A stretch of 64,000 bases of DNA from 630D-37 sp037478835 (GTDB lineage Bacteria; Chloroflexota; Anaerolineae; Anaerolineales; Villigracilaceae), in assembly GCA_037478835.1 (NCBI GenBank), contig JBBFLV010000002.1, positions 310,001-374,000 on the forward strand. The letters run 5' to 3'. Positions 42,495-50,367 of this stretch are shown here, one piece after another. Made by a program: the position numbers and the translations under genes. Position 1 is the first letter of the stretch; each line of letters begins with the position of its first letter. The notes beneath the pieces are model-generated. The model was not told the origin of the DNA. It ran no database searches and worked only from the letters and a program-made list of their open reading frames with translations.

Positions 42495-43532
42495 ATGAGC
42501 ACCAACGGTTACCTGAGCGGTTCTAACTTGGAGCGCGTCTTGAAAAACGGGTACTTTGCGGTCACCGCGGAACTGGGGCCACCGCAAAGCGCGGATGCGG
42601 AAGTGATCCGCCGCAAAGCGGCGCTGCTCAAAGGCTATTGCGACGCGGTCAACATCACCGATAATCAAACGGCCATCGTGCGCATGTCGAGCATCGGCGC
42701 GGCGATCTTGCTGCTCAAAGAGGGCCTGGAGCCGGTGATCCAGATGACCTGCCGCGACCGCAACCGGTTGGCGATGCAATCCGACCTGCTCGGCGCCTAT
42801 GCCAACGGCATACGTAATGTGCTCTGCCTTTCGGGCGATCATCAGAGCTTCGGCAACCACCCCACGGCCAAGAACGTCTACGACCTGGATTCGATCCAGA
42901 TGGTGCAGATGGTGGTCAATATGCGCGATGCGCGCGTTTTCCAATGCGGTGAACCGATCAAAGGGCAAGAGCCGCGTTTCTTCGTCGGCGCGGTCGAATC
43001 GCCGTTTGCCCATCCGCGGGAATTCCGTCCCTATCGCCTGGCGAAGAAGATCAAGGCCGGGGCGAACTTTATCCAGACGCAGATCATCTACGATATCGAG
43101 GCCTTTGAGCAATTTATGGAGAAGGTGCGCGAGCTGGGCATCCATCAACAGGCCTATATCCTGGCCGGCGTCAGCCCGCTGAAGAGCCCCGGCATGGCGA
43201 AATACATGGTGGAAAACGTCCCCGGCATCCTGATCCCCCCGGCGCTGATCGAACGCATGGAGGCGGCCGGAGCCCCCTGGGCCGGAAAAGGCAAGGATGC
43301 TCTAACACCCGAAGAGAAGAAGGCACGCGCTGCCGCCTGGCAGGCGGAAGGCATCCGCATTTGTATTGAGACGATCCAGCGTCTGCGGCAGATCGAGGGC
43401 GTGGCCGGTGTGCATATTATGGCGATCGAATGGGAAGAGGCCGTCCGGCCGATTGTGGAGGGGGCCGGCTTATATCCGCGTCCTGAGCTCGCCCCGACTC
43501 CCGCGCCGCAGGCAGAAGGAGCACAGCCATGA
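42495..43532 (+). CDS. metF: 5,10-methylenetetrahydrofolate reductase
   Basis: 345 residues from the ATG at 42495 with AAAGGAGG upstream; an in-frame GTG at 42480 is rejected. TIM-barrel MTHFR: FAVTAELGPP at the first strand carries the catalytic Glu region, then DAVNITDNQTAIVRMSS, GIRNVLCLSGDHQSFG for FAD binding and AGANFIQTQIIYDIEAFEQF. It reduces methylene-THF to methyl-THF. Slightly longer than free-living MetF (~290) through its C-terminal part. Genetic linkage with metV, mvhD and hdr genes argues for operation within a multi-subunit flavin-based complex. Confidence 0.95.
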   Translation: MSTNGYLSGSNLERVLKNGYFAVTAELGPPQSADAEVIRRKAALLKGYCDAVNITDNQTAIVRMSSIGAAILLLKEGLEPVIQMTCRDRNRLAMQSDLLGAYANGIRNVLCLSGDHQSFGNHPTAKNVYDLDSIQMVQMVVNMRDARVFQCGEPIKGQEPRFFVGAVESPFAHPREFRPYRLAKKIKAGANFIQTQIIYDIEAFEQFMEKVRELGIHQQAYILAGVSPLKSPGMAKYMVENVPGILIPPALIERMEAAGAPWAGKGKDALTPEEKKARAAAWQAEGIRICIETIQRLRQIEGVAGVHIMAIEWEEAVRPIVEGAGLYPRPELAPTPAPQAEGAQP

Positions 43533-44953
43533 CGGTTACCAGTCCACCCATTGACCAACGAACGATCGCCATGCAGGAGAACCTGGCGGCACAAATTCAG
43601 GCGGAGTTGGGACAAAACGTTTTCTTGTGCTATCAGTGCCTGAAGTGTAGCAACGGCTGTCCGTTGAGCAATTTCTTCGATCGCCAGCCTCACCAGATCA
43701 TGCGTCTGTTGCAGCTGGGAGAGGATCAAAGCGCCTTGCAGGCCCAAACGCCCTGGCTCTGCGCTTCCTGCCAGACCTGCAGCACGCGTTGCCCGCAAGG
43801 ATTGGATGTGGCCGGCATCATGGCCTACTTGACGCGCCAAGCCCGGGCCCGCGGGTTAAAGCCGAAGGTCCCGCAGGTGGATGCGGTGAACCGTGCCTTT
43901 TTGAACGGCATTCGCCTATGGGGCCGCATTTATGAGATCGGATTAATGGCCGAGGTCAAGCTCCGCACCGGTCAATTGCGTCATGATATGGACCTTGGGC
44001 TACGGATGCTGCGAAAAGGGAAGCTGGCGTTGCTGCCGGAATGGGCTCGGCCTCCCCGTCGGCCACGCCCGGTAGCGGCGCCTCGGCAGACTTTGGGCTA
44101 CTATCCCGGCTGTTCCCTGCATTCAACGGCCGTTGAATACGATCTTTCGACCCAGGCGGTCTGTCGTGCGCTGGGGCTTCGTCTCTATGAGCCGCCGGGC
44201 TGGCTCTGCTGTGGAAGCACGCCGATCCATCGCTCGCAGCCGCGTGAGGCGCTGCGCTTGCCGTTGGAAAACCTTCGCCTGGTAGCAGAAAGCGGCCTGG
44301 AAGAAGTGGTCATGCCTTGCGCAGCCTGCTTCAATCATCACAAGATGGCGCTCTACGAAATGCGAGAACACCCGGAGCGCTTGCGCGCCCTACCCGATGC
44401 GCCGGCCCTCGAGATGGCTCGGAGCGTACGGGTGCGTTCGCTGGTAGAGGCGATCTTCGAGCATGTTGGGACGGAATCGCTGCGTGCTCAGGTGCGGCGA
44501 CCCCTACAGGGTCTGCGCCTGGTGTGCTACTACGGATGCTTGCTCACCCGTCCCCCTGAAGTGACCGAAGCCCCCCATCCCGAAAACCCGACGCAGATGG
44601 AGGCACTGTTGGAGGCCGCCGGTGCCGAGGTGCGCGATTGGAGCTACAAGACCTTCTGTTGCGGCGCTACCCACTCGCTCACCCGGCCGGATATCGTGCT
44701 CGACCTGAGCCGCACGCTGATCGAACAGGCGAGACGCGCCGGGGCGGAGGCGATCGCCGTGGCTTGTCCGCTCTGTCACGCCAATTTGGATGCCCGCCAA
44801 TTCCAGATGAAGCTGGAGAAGCCGTTGCCGGTGCTCTATTTTACCCAGCTGCTCGGCCTGGCATTGGGCCTCTCGGCGCACCAACTAGGCCTGGAGAAGA
44901 ACCTTGTGGATGTGCGCCCCCTGCTCGGCGAAAAGGGATTGTTGCCTTCATGA
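43529..44953 (+). CDS. HdrC-HdrB fusion protein
   Basis: 474 residues. The HdrC part has two [4Fe-4S] motifs: Cys34, 37, 40, 44 (CYQCLKCSNGC) and Cys78, 81, 84, 88 (CASCQTCSTRC). After a helical linker (~105-190) the HdrB part has two CCG domains: YYPGCSLHS with WLCCGST and CAAC, then YYGC with FCCGATHS and CPLC. In archaeal heterodisulfide reductase these hold two noncubane [4Fe-4S] clusters that reduce the disulfide. Here the adjacent MetVF suggests electrons go to methylene-THF or another acceptor instead. Overlaps metF by 4 bases. Confidence 0.93.
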   Translation: MTVTSPPIDQRTIAMQENLAAQIQAELGQNVFLCYQCLKCSNGCPLSNFFDRQPHQIMRLLQLGEDQSALQAQTPWLCASCQTCSTRCPQGLDVAGIMAYLTRQARARGLKPKVPQVDAVNRAFLNGIRLWGRIYEIGLMAEVKLRTGQLRHDMDLGLRMLRKGKLALLPEWARPPRRPRPVAAPRQTLGYYPGCSLHSTAVEYDLSTQAVCRALGLRLYEPPGWLCCGSTPIHRSQPREALRLPLENLRLVAESGLEEVVMPCAACFNHHKMALYEMREHPERLRALPDAPALEMARSVRVRSLVEAIFEHVGTESLRAQVRRPLQGLRLVCYYGCLLTRPPEVTEAPHPENPTQMEALLEAAGAEVRDWSYKTFCCGATHSLTRPDIVLDLSRTLIEQARRAGAEAIAVACPLCHANLDARQFQMKLEKPLPVLYFTQLLGLALGLSAHQLGLEKNLVDVRPLLGEKGLLPS

Positions 44954-45243
44954 TCCCTTCCATCCGTCGCCAGGTGTTGTGGTTGAGCGGGCAGGATGTC
45001 GGGCGCTGTCAGGCCTGCCTGGATTGTGATAGCGTGCGCACTCCCGATATGGATGTGCCGCTGGGCAGCCTGATCCAGATGGCCTTGCTGAACGATGAGG
45101 AGGTGTTTTCGACGCGCACTTTGTGGTCAGAAGAGGCGTTTCAGCGTGCCGGCGGAGCCTGTAAGCTCGGACTGGATCTGCAGGCTGTCCTTCAGGCATT
45201 GCGCCAATTGGCCGGCGCGCGGGAGAAAGCACAGGATGGGTAG
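44950..45243 (+). CDS. small HdrC-like protein with incomplete cluster motifs
   Basis: 97 residues, starting in ATGA overlap with hdrCB. Residues 20-26 are CQACLDC, after which no fourth Cys occurs in the expected place; the second motif expected around the TLW segment (STRTLWSEEAF) has lost its cysteines. Between them PLGSLIQMALLNDEEVFSTRTLW matches the helical spacing of HdrC, given here as two parts (PLGSLIQMALLND and EEVFSTRTLW). It looks like a degenerate HdrC, perhaps a docking or assembly subunit, not a complete electron carrier. A sequencing error is unlikely to explain the loss because the frame is intact. Confidence 0.7.
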   Translation: MIPSIRRQVLWLSGQDVGRCQACLDCDSVRTPDMDVPLGSLIQMALLNDEEVFSTRTLWSEEAFQRAGGACKLGLDLQAVLQALRQLAGAREKAQDG

Positions 45244-45627
45244 GGCAGAACCGAGATCTCCAAAAGAGGACGGACTTGACTCGACTGCAAAAACCGTGTT
45301 TTCGCGCAAGTACTTTAGTGGAATAGGACACGGATGAACGCGGATGGTACGGATTAATACGAATTTTTAAAAATTTTAATAAAACGCTAAAATTTTACAC
45401 CAAATAGGCTTTTTGCTAGCAAAAACCTTTTCCAGAGAGCCGGGACCTTTTTCAGTGGTCAGACTTGAAGGCCAGACAAAGGGGAAATCGGTATCGAGTG
45501 CAAGAAAATCAGGTAAAATAAGGCGCATTCTATCCAAGTCACCTACCGAAAGAGGGTGCAGGTGCCTGCAGTCTGACGGGAGTGTCGCGGACAGGAGGAA
45601 ATTTTTATCCGTTGGAGGAGCACGAAA
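45244..45627. other. 384-base gap before hom, no gene recognised
   Basis: The region is AT-rich from 45350 to 45420. It contains a hairpin built from GGCTTTTTGC / GCAAAAACC (around 45407-45428) and a perfect TGCAGG-TG-CCTGCA inverted repeat (about 45557-45570) shortly before hom. The spacing and AGGAGGAAATTTTT near the end suggest a structured leader. I tried to match SAM-I, SAM-II and T-box signatures and saw none. Confidence 0.5.
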
Positions 45628-46683
45628 ATGTATCGGTTAAGTTTCATCGGTTTCGGTAATGTGGGACGCGCCCTGGCCCTACTCTTGATACGCAAGCAGC
45701 AGGAATTGCTGGAGCGCTACGGGATCACCTTTATCGCCGCCGGCATTTACACCGCCCATCATGGCTGGGCGATCGATCCACAGGGGATCAATCTGGCACA
45801 GGCGGTAGAACGCGTGCAACGCGGGGAATCGTTGGATGCGTTGTGTGCCCCCTCCTATCAAGAGCGCAAGATCGAGAATTCTTTTGATTTTATCCGGAAT
45901 TGTCCGGCCGATGTGCTTTTTGAGAACACACCGGTCAATCACGTGACGGGGGAGCCGGCCGTCAGTCACCTACGGTTGGCACTGGAGCAGAACATGCATG
46001 CCATCACGGCGAATAAGGGAGCGGTTGTTTTCGGGTATCATGAACTGCATCGCTTGGCACGGAGAAAGGGACGCGCTTTCTTCTTCGAGTCCACCGTGAT
46101 GGATGGAGCGCCGATTTTCTCCCTCTTCCGCGCGGCGCTGCCGGCGGCCAACCTGCGCGCCTTTCGCGGTGTTTTGAATTCGACCACCAACCTGATCCTG
46201 ACACGCATGGAAGAGAACGGAGAGTCGTTTGAACAGGCCGTTCAGTATGCCCAACAGATCGGCATTGCCGAAACCGATCCTTCCGCCGATGTGGACGGCT
46301 GGGATGCGGCGATCAAAGTGGCGGCGTTGGTGACCGTGCTGATGGATTTTCCGCTCAAGCCGCAGGAAGTGGAGCGGGAGGGTATTCGCGAGATCACGCC
46401 GGAAAAGATCGCCGAAGCACGGGCTGAAGGGAAACGCTGGAAGCTGATCTGCACGGCCGAACGCAACGGCAGCGGGGTTAAAGCAAAAGTGATGCCGCAG
46501 AAAGTAGGCCCGGAGAGCCCCTTTTATGCCGTTCGCGGCACCACTTCCATTATTGAGTTTCAGACCGATGTCCTGGGCGATCTCTCGATCATCGAAACCG
46601 ACCCCGGCCCTGAGACCACGGCCTATGGTCTGCTAAGCGACTTTATCAACGCCGTCTCCGGTCCGCTCAGGGGCGCACGATAA
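45628..46683 (+). CDS. hom: homoserine dehydrogenase
   Basis: 351 residues, the short monofunctional form without an ACT domain. N-terminal NAD(P)-binding motif LSFIGFGNVGRALALLL, then NTPVNHVTGEPA and ITANKGAVVFGY (a family signature), and the catalytic region FFESTVMDGAPIF with RGVLNSTTNLILTRME and DGWDAAIKVAAL. It converts aspartate semialdehyde to homoserine for threonine and methionine. Its place directly after metVF fits methionine synthesis needing methyl-THF. The last 17 bases overlap the convergent lipoprotein gene. Confidence 0.95.
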   Translation: MYRLSFIGFGNVGRALALLLIRKQQELLERYGITFIAAGIYTAHHGWAIDPQGINLAQAVERVQRGESLDALCAPSYQERKIENSFDFIRNCPADVLFENTPVNHVTGEPAVSHLRLALEQNMHAITANKGAVVFGYHELHRLARRKGRAFFFESTVMDGAPIFSLFRAALPAANLRAFRGVLNSTTNLILTRMEENGESFEQAVQYAQQIGIAETDPSADVDGWDAAIKVAALVTVLMDFPLKPQEVEREGIREITPEKIAEARAEGKRWKLICTAERNGSGVKAKVMPQKVGPESPFYAVRGTTSIIEFQTDVLGDLSIIETDPGPETTAYGLLSDFINAVSGPLRGAR

Positions 46684-47329
46684 TCGTCAAGTACACTTCG
46701 CAGAAGATGTCATTCCCGCGGCGGAGTCCCCAGAAGGTGGTATAGGTGCCTTCGGTTCGCGGGGCGAGCATATCAGCACCCAGGTTGATGCTTTTTCCCG
46801 GCGCCACATCTTTTGGCAGGTCATAACCGGCTTGCTTGTGGATCTTATCGCCGCGCAGGTAGATGAAATCCACACTGCCGCTATCCCAGGTTTTCGTGCC
46901 GCTGTTGCGTAAGGTCCAGACGGCATCGAAATCGGCTTGGGGGCGCATCACCGTCCCGTTGCGCGGCGTCTGATCGAGCAGGACACAGGCGTAGTCCGCG
47001 CTCCCTCCGCCGTCCCCACTTCCACTGCCACCCCCTCCACCGCCAATGGGGGAGGGGAGGACCAGCGGAGTGAAGGTCGGGAAGACAATGATGGGTGTCG
47101 GGGTGAGGGTCATGGTGGGGGTGATGGTCACGGTGGGTGTTGCGCTGGGAAGAGGGGTGGGGCTAGGCAGAAAGGCGGCGGTCTGAGTAGCGGCCGCTCC
47201 GGCGGTCGCGGCGATCACCGTTTGGACGGCGTTCAGGTCCGGTGCGGCCGGGGAGGCCGGCGCAAGAGAAGGAAGACATCCGCTCAGTAAGAGGGCAAGT
47301 AGGGCCCAAAGGAGAAGTTTGCTTCTCAT
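46667..47329 (-). CDS. lipoprotein with C-terminal NBR1-type Ig domain, copy A
   Basis: 220 residues. Lipoprotein signal with lipobox LLSGC (Cys about 18); a long Thr-Pro linker (~55-90); a Gly-rich stretch; then an Ig-like beta domain from ~115: PRNGTVMRPQADFDAVWTLR, NSGTKTWDSGSV, DVAPGKSINLGADMLAPRTEG. The N-x-G-T-x-x-W pattern is the hallmark of the NBR1/Nbr1-like central domain found in many bacterial surface lipoproteins. Exposed on the cell surface, probably for protein-protein contact. Paralogue of the 47360 gene and transcribed the same way, but with a separate start region. Confidence 0.82.
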   Translation of the reverse strand: MRSKLLLWALLALLLSGCLPSLAPASPAAPDLNAVQTVIAATAGAAATQTAAFLPSPTPLPSATPTVTITPTMTLTPTPIIVFPTFTPLVLPSPIGGGGGGSGSGDGGGSADYACVLLDQTPRNGTVMRPQADFDAVWTLRNSGTKTWDSGSVDFIYLRGDKIHKQAGYDLPKDVAPGKSINLGADMLAPRTEGTYTTFWGLRRGNDIFCEVYLTIIVRP

Positions 47330-47359
47330 GCTCCACCTCCGACTACGCCGTTCCCGGCG

Positions 47360-48010
47360 CTACGGTTGCACAATGATGCGAATGTAAGGATAGCAGAATC
47401 CACCCTGGAGCTTGAAAACCATCACGTAGGTGCCTTCTTTCTTTGGAGTTTTGGCATCGAAGATGAAAGGCCCCACGGTGCTCCCCGGTTTGACGTTGTT
47501 GGCGAGCTCATAGCGAGTATCAGCCGTCAACATGTTTGTCCCGTGACTGTAAAGCAGGTCGGTGCCGGCATCCCATTGCTTGGTACCAGTGTTCTTCAAC
47601 CAGAATTTGATGTCAAAATCCTTATTCGGCTTAAAGACTGTATTATCTGCCGGGGTTTTATTGATCACGGCGCAGCTATAAGGTGAAGGCGTGGCATACC
47701 CGCCACCGGTTGAAGGGACGGGGGTAAACGTGGGCAGGATCACCGGGGTGAGGGTGGGCAGGATGAGCACCTGGGTGGGAGTCGGCGTAAAGGTGGGAGG
47801 CAGCGGAGTTGCCGTAGGTTGTGCTGCCAAGGTTTGAGCCACCGAGGTGGCGATCGCATCCTGAACGGCCTGTTGGGCCGCCATGGTCTGTGCCACCAGC
47901 GTTTCAACCTGTCCTTGCATGGCCGGAGGGTTGGGCGCTGTGGCAGTTGCCGGTCCACATGCGCTCAGTAGGGAGAGAAGAAGGGTAGTGAGAATGATCC
48001 AACGAGTCAT
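47360..48010 (-). CDS. lipoprotein with C-terminal NBR1-type Ig domain, copy B
   Basis: 216 residues from the ATG at 48010 (CAGGAG site); the frame extends upstream without sense. Lipobox LLSAC (Cys about 18), Thr-Pro linker, then PADNTVFKPNKDFDIKFWLK, NTGTKQWDAGTDLLY, NVKPGSTVGPFIFDAKTPKKEG in order as in copy A. Two disulfide-candidate Cys (SCAVIN, GGFCYPY) occupy positions equivalent to those in copy A. Has its own strong promoter at 48072-48100, so the pair probably forms a short operon B then A. Confidence 0.82.
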   Translation of the reverse strand: MTRWIILTTLLLSLLSACGPATATAPNPPAMQGQVETLVAQTMAAQQAVQDAIATSVAQTLAAQPTATPLPPTFTPTPTQVLILPTLTPVILPTFTPVPSTGGGYATPSPYSCAVINKTPADNTVFKPNKDFDIKFWLKNTGTKQWDAGTDLLYSHGTNMLTADTRYELANNVKPGSTVGPFIFDAKTPKKEGTYVMVFKLQGGFCYPYIRIIVQP

Positions 48011-48071
48011 ACAACCACTCCTGAAAGTGTGATGGGGCAAAAGCCATCTTGCCCGCGAGACGGGTATCTGA

Positions 48072-48100
48072 ATTGTACACCGGGTATAGCAAATGTGCAA
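48072..48100 (-). promoter_or_regulatory. sigma-70 type promoter of the NBR1 lipoprotein pair
   Basis: Minus strand TTGCAC (48095-48100), 17-base spacer, TACAAT (48072-48077), about 60 bases before the ATG at 48010. Confidence 0.75.
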
Positions 48101-48312
48101 TCAGATATAAAAACGAGGGAGAGCCCGAAAAAGTTCACACGGTGAGGGTGGTCGAGAGTGTTTCTGCAAAGGATTGCGTTGAATCGGTGAATGCTCATTT
48201 TTGTAGAGCAAACGCTTAGTTTACTGCTTGTCTTTACCATCACAATTTTTTGTCAACCTCGCGCCAGAAGCGCTTAAAGATTCTCAAATTCTCAAGTCCT
48301 CAAGTCTCGTCC

Positions 48313-48341
48313 TTGACGTTTTCCCTGTTCCTTCGTAAAAT
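48313..48341 (+). promoter_or_regulatory. sigma-70 type promoter of the gcv operon
   Basis: TTGACG (48313-48318), 17-base spacer, TAAAAT (48336-48341). It lies just upstream of the glycine riboswitch, so transcripts start near 48348. Confidence 0.85.
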
Positions 48342-48361
48342 GAAAGTAGAAAATCGAACGG

Positions 48362-48549
48362 TGATCGGGAAGAGACCCGCGGGTCGCGGGCGCCGAAGGG
48401 GCAAATCCGAGAGCGTGCTGTATCGGATGAATCTCTCAGGCAAAAGGACCCGTCACCGCGTTGACCTCTGGAAAGTCAGATGCTATCCGGCATCGGCACC
48501 GAAGGGGCAAGCCCGGATGGGCGAAACTCTCAGGTCGAGGGACAGAGGG
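48362..48549 (+). promoter_or_regulatory. tandem glycine riboswitch
   Basis: Two aptamers are visible. The first has GCGCCGAAGGGGCAA (~48390-48404) and GAATCTCTCAGGCAAAAGGAC; the second has GGCACCGAAGGGGCAAGCCC (~48495-48514) and GAAACTCTCAGGTCGAGGGACAG. The second aptamer's P1 is formed by CCTCTG (~48465) and CAGAGG (~48543). These are the conserved cores of the glycine riboswitch family, and the downstream genes gcvH-gcvPA-gcvPB are its classic targets. The arrangement fits activation of glycine cleavage when glycine is high. Confidence 0.95.
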
Positions 48550-48578
48550 CGCACGCTAGCCGTGCGCTTTTTCGTTTT
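48549..48578 (+). terminator. riboswitch expression platform terminator
   Basis: GCGCACG / CGTGCGC (7 bp) with a five-base loop followed by TTTTTCGTTTT, starting immediately after the second aptamer's P1. Glycine binding is expected to prevent its formation, giving read-through; the exact antiterminator pairing is not worked out here. Confidence 0.85.
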
Positions 48579-48607
48579 CCATCCCATTTCCATTTTCGGA
48601 GGTTCCT

Positions 48608-48985
48608 ATGAACATCCCATCCCATCTGAGATATACAAAATCCGATGAATGGTTCGATCCGGCCAGTGGCAAAGTCGGTCTGACGGATTATGCCCAATCC
48701 CAGCTCTCCGATATCGTCTTTGTCGAGTTCCTGGTGAGCGAAGGAGAAACGGTAGAGGCCGGGAAGCCGATCGCTTCGGTCGAATCGGTGAAGGCGGCGG
48801 CTGAAGTCTACGCTCCGGTCGGTGGCAAAGTCGTTGCGCTTAACAATTCCGTGATCGATTCCCCGGAAAGCTTGAACAGCGATCCCTACGGAGCGGCCTG
48901 GTTGATCCAGATCGAAGGCGGAGATGCTTCCGGACTGATGGATGCCGCCGCCTATGAACAGTATTGTCAGGAGCGCGAGCACTAA
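48608..48985 (+). CDS. gcvH: glycine cleavage system H protein
   Basis: 125 residues, normal length. The lipoyl-lysine is Lys62 in ASVESVKAAAEVYAP. The N-terminus HLRYTKSDEWFDPASGKVGL and GLTDYAQSQLSDIVFVE are standard. It shuttles the aminomethyl and dihydrolipoyl groups between P, T and L proteins. Good GGAGG site. First gene behind the glycine riboswitch; the T protein gene is not in this operon. Confidence 0.98.
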   Translation: MNIPSHLRYTKSDEWFDPASGKVGLTDYAQSQLSDIVFVEFLVSEGETVEAGKPIASVESVKAAAEVYAPVGGKVVALNNSVIDSPESLNSDPYGAAWLIQIEGGDASGLMDAAAYEQYCQEREH

Positions 48986-49011
48986 CCATTTGAGTCAAAT
49001 AAGGAGGTCCT

Positions 49012-50367
49012 ATGACCTACATTCCGAATACGCCACGGGAGCAAGCAGAAATGCTGGCGACCATCGGCGTGCGCTCGATCGAAGACCTGTTTCAGGATAT
49101 TCCGCCACGCTACCGCTTTCCGAAGCTGAACCTGCCACCGGCGCTCAGCGAAATGGAAGCCGCTGCCGAGCTTAGCGAGCTGGCCGGCTCCAACGAAAAC
49201 GTGCGCGATGACCTGATTTCCTTCCTCGGCGCCGGCGCGTACTATCACTATATTCCGGCGGCGGTGGATCACATTCTACGGCGCGGCGAATTCTATACTG
49301 CCTACACTCCCTACCAGCCGGAAATCTCTCAGGGGACGCTACAGGCGATCTTTGAATACCAATCGCTGATGTGCGCGCTGACCGGCATGGAAGTCTCGAA
49401 CGCTTCGCACTACGATGGTGCTACCGCCGTGGCTGAGTCGGTGAACATGGCCTATGCCGTCTTCCGTGGCAAGCGCACGCGGATCGTGATCGCTCCCTCC
49501 GTCCATCCGCAATATCGCGCCGTGGTGCGCACCTACGTGCAGGGGATGGGGCTGGAGTTGGTGGGGGATGAAGCGAATGTCGATCCACTGGGTGATCCGC
49601 GCCTCATCGAACCCCTGATCGACCAAAACACGGCGCTGGTGATCGTCCAATATCCCGATTTCTTCGGCCGCCTCTATGATTACACTGCTCTCGTTCAGGC
49701 GGCTCATGCCCAAGGTGCGCTGGTGTGCATCGCCGCTAACCCCACTGCACTGGCGCTTTTCAAGACGCCGGGCGAGATGGGGGCCGATATCGTGGTGGGC
49801 GAGGCACAACCGCTGGGAATCCCGCTTTCGTTCGGGGGACCCTACTTGGGTTATTTCACCACCCGTAAGCAGTATGTCCACAAGATGGCCGGGCGATTGG
49901 TGGGAGAGACGGTGGATACCCGCGGTCAGCGTGCCTATGTGCTCACCTTGACGGCGCGCGAACAGCATATCAAGCGCGAACGCGCCACCTCGAACATCTG
50001 CACCAATCAGGGGCTGATGGCTCTGGCTGCGGCCGTGTACCTTTCGCTGCTTGGCAAGCAAGGCTTGCGCCGTGTGGCCGAGCTCTGCTATCACAAAGCA
50101 CACTACGCTGCCGATCGCCTGAGCCGGCTCCCTGGCTTCAAGCGCACCTACACGGGGCCGTTCTTCCACGAGTTTGCCATCCAGCTGCCGAAGCCGTTTG
50201 ACGTGGTCAATGAGCACTTACTGGAACACGGCATCCTGGGCGGTTACCATTTGGTAGCGGATTACCCGCAATTGGAAAATCACCTGCTGATCGCGGTGAC
50301 CGAGATGAATCGGAAAGAGGATATTGATTACCTGTGCGAAGTGCTGCAGGAGGTGAGCCATGACTGA
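49012..50367 (+). CDS. gcvPA: glycine dehydrogenase (decarboxylating), subunit 1
   Basis: 451 residues, the two-subunit P-protein form. Motifs: FLGAGAYYHYIPAAVDHI, EFYTAYTPYQPEISQGTLQA, the ALTGMEVSNASHYDGATAVA region and ERATSNICTNQGLMALAA. It joins with GcvPB to decarboxylate glycine on PLP and load the H protein. Overlaps gcvPB by 8 bases, so the two subunits are translationally coupled. Confidence 0.97.
   Translation: MTYIPNTPREQAEMLATIGVRSIEDLFQDIPPRYRFPKLNLPPALSEMEAAAELSELAGSNENVRDDLISFLGAGAYYHYIPAAVDHILRRGEFYTAYTPYQPEISQGTLQAIFEYQSLMCALTGMEVSNASHYDGATAVAESVNMAYAVFRGKRTRIVIAPSVHPQYRAVVRTYVQGMGLELVGDEANVDPLGDPRLIEPLIDQNTALVIVQYPDFFGRLYDYTALVQAAHAQGALVCIAANPTALALFKTPGEMGADIVVGEAQPLGIPLSFGGPYLGYFTTRKQYVHKMAGRLVGETVDTRGQRAYVLTLTAREQHIKRERATSNICTNQGLMALAAAVYLSLLGKQGLRRVAELCYHKAHYAADRLSRLPGFKRTYTGPFFHEFAIQLPKPFDVVNEHLLEHGILGGYHLVADYPQLENHLLIAVTEMNRKEDIDYLCEVLQEVSHD

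Noticed and set aside
45244..45627. SAM-I, SAM-II or T-box riboswitch before hom
   Set aside because: None of the conserved cores is visible; only generic hairpins are present.
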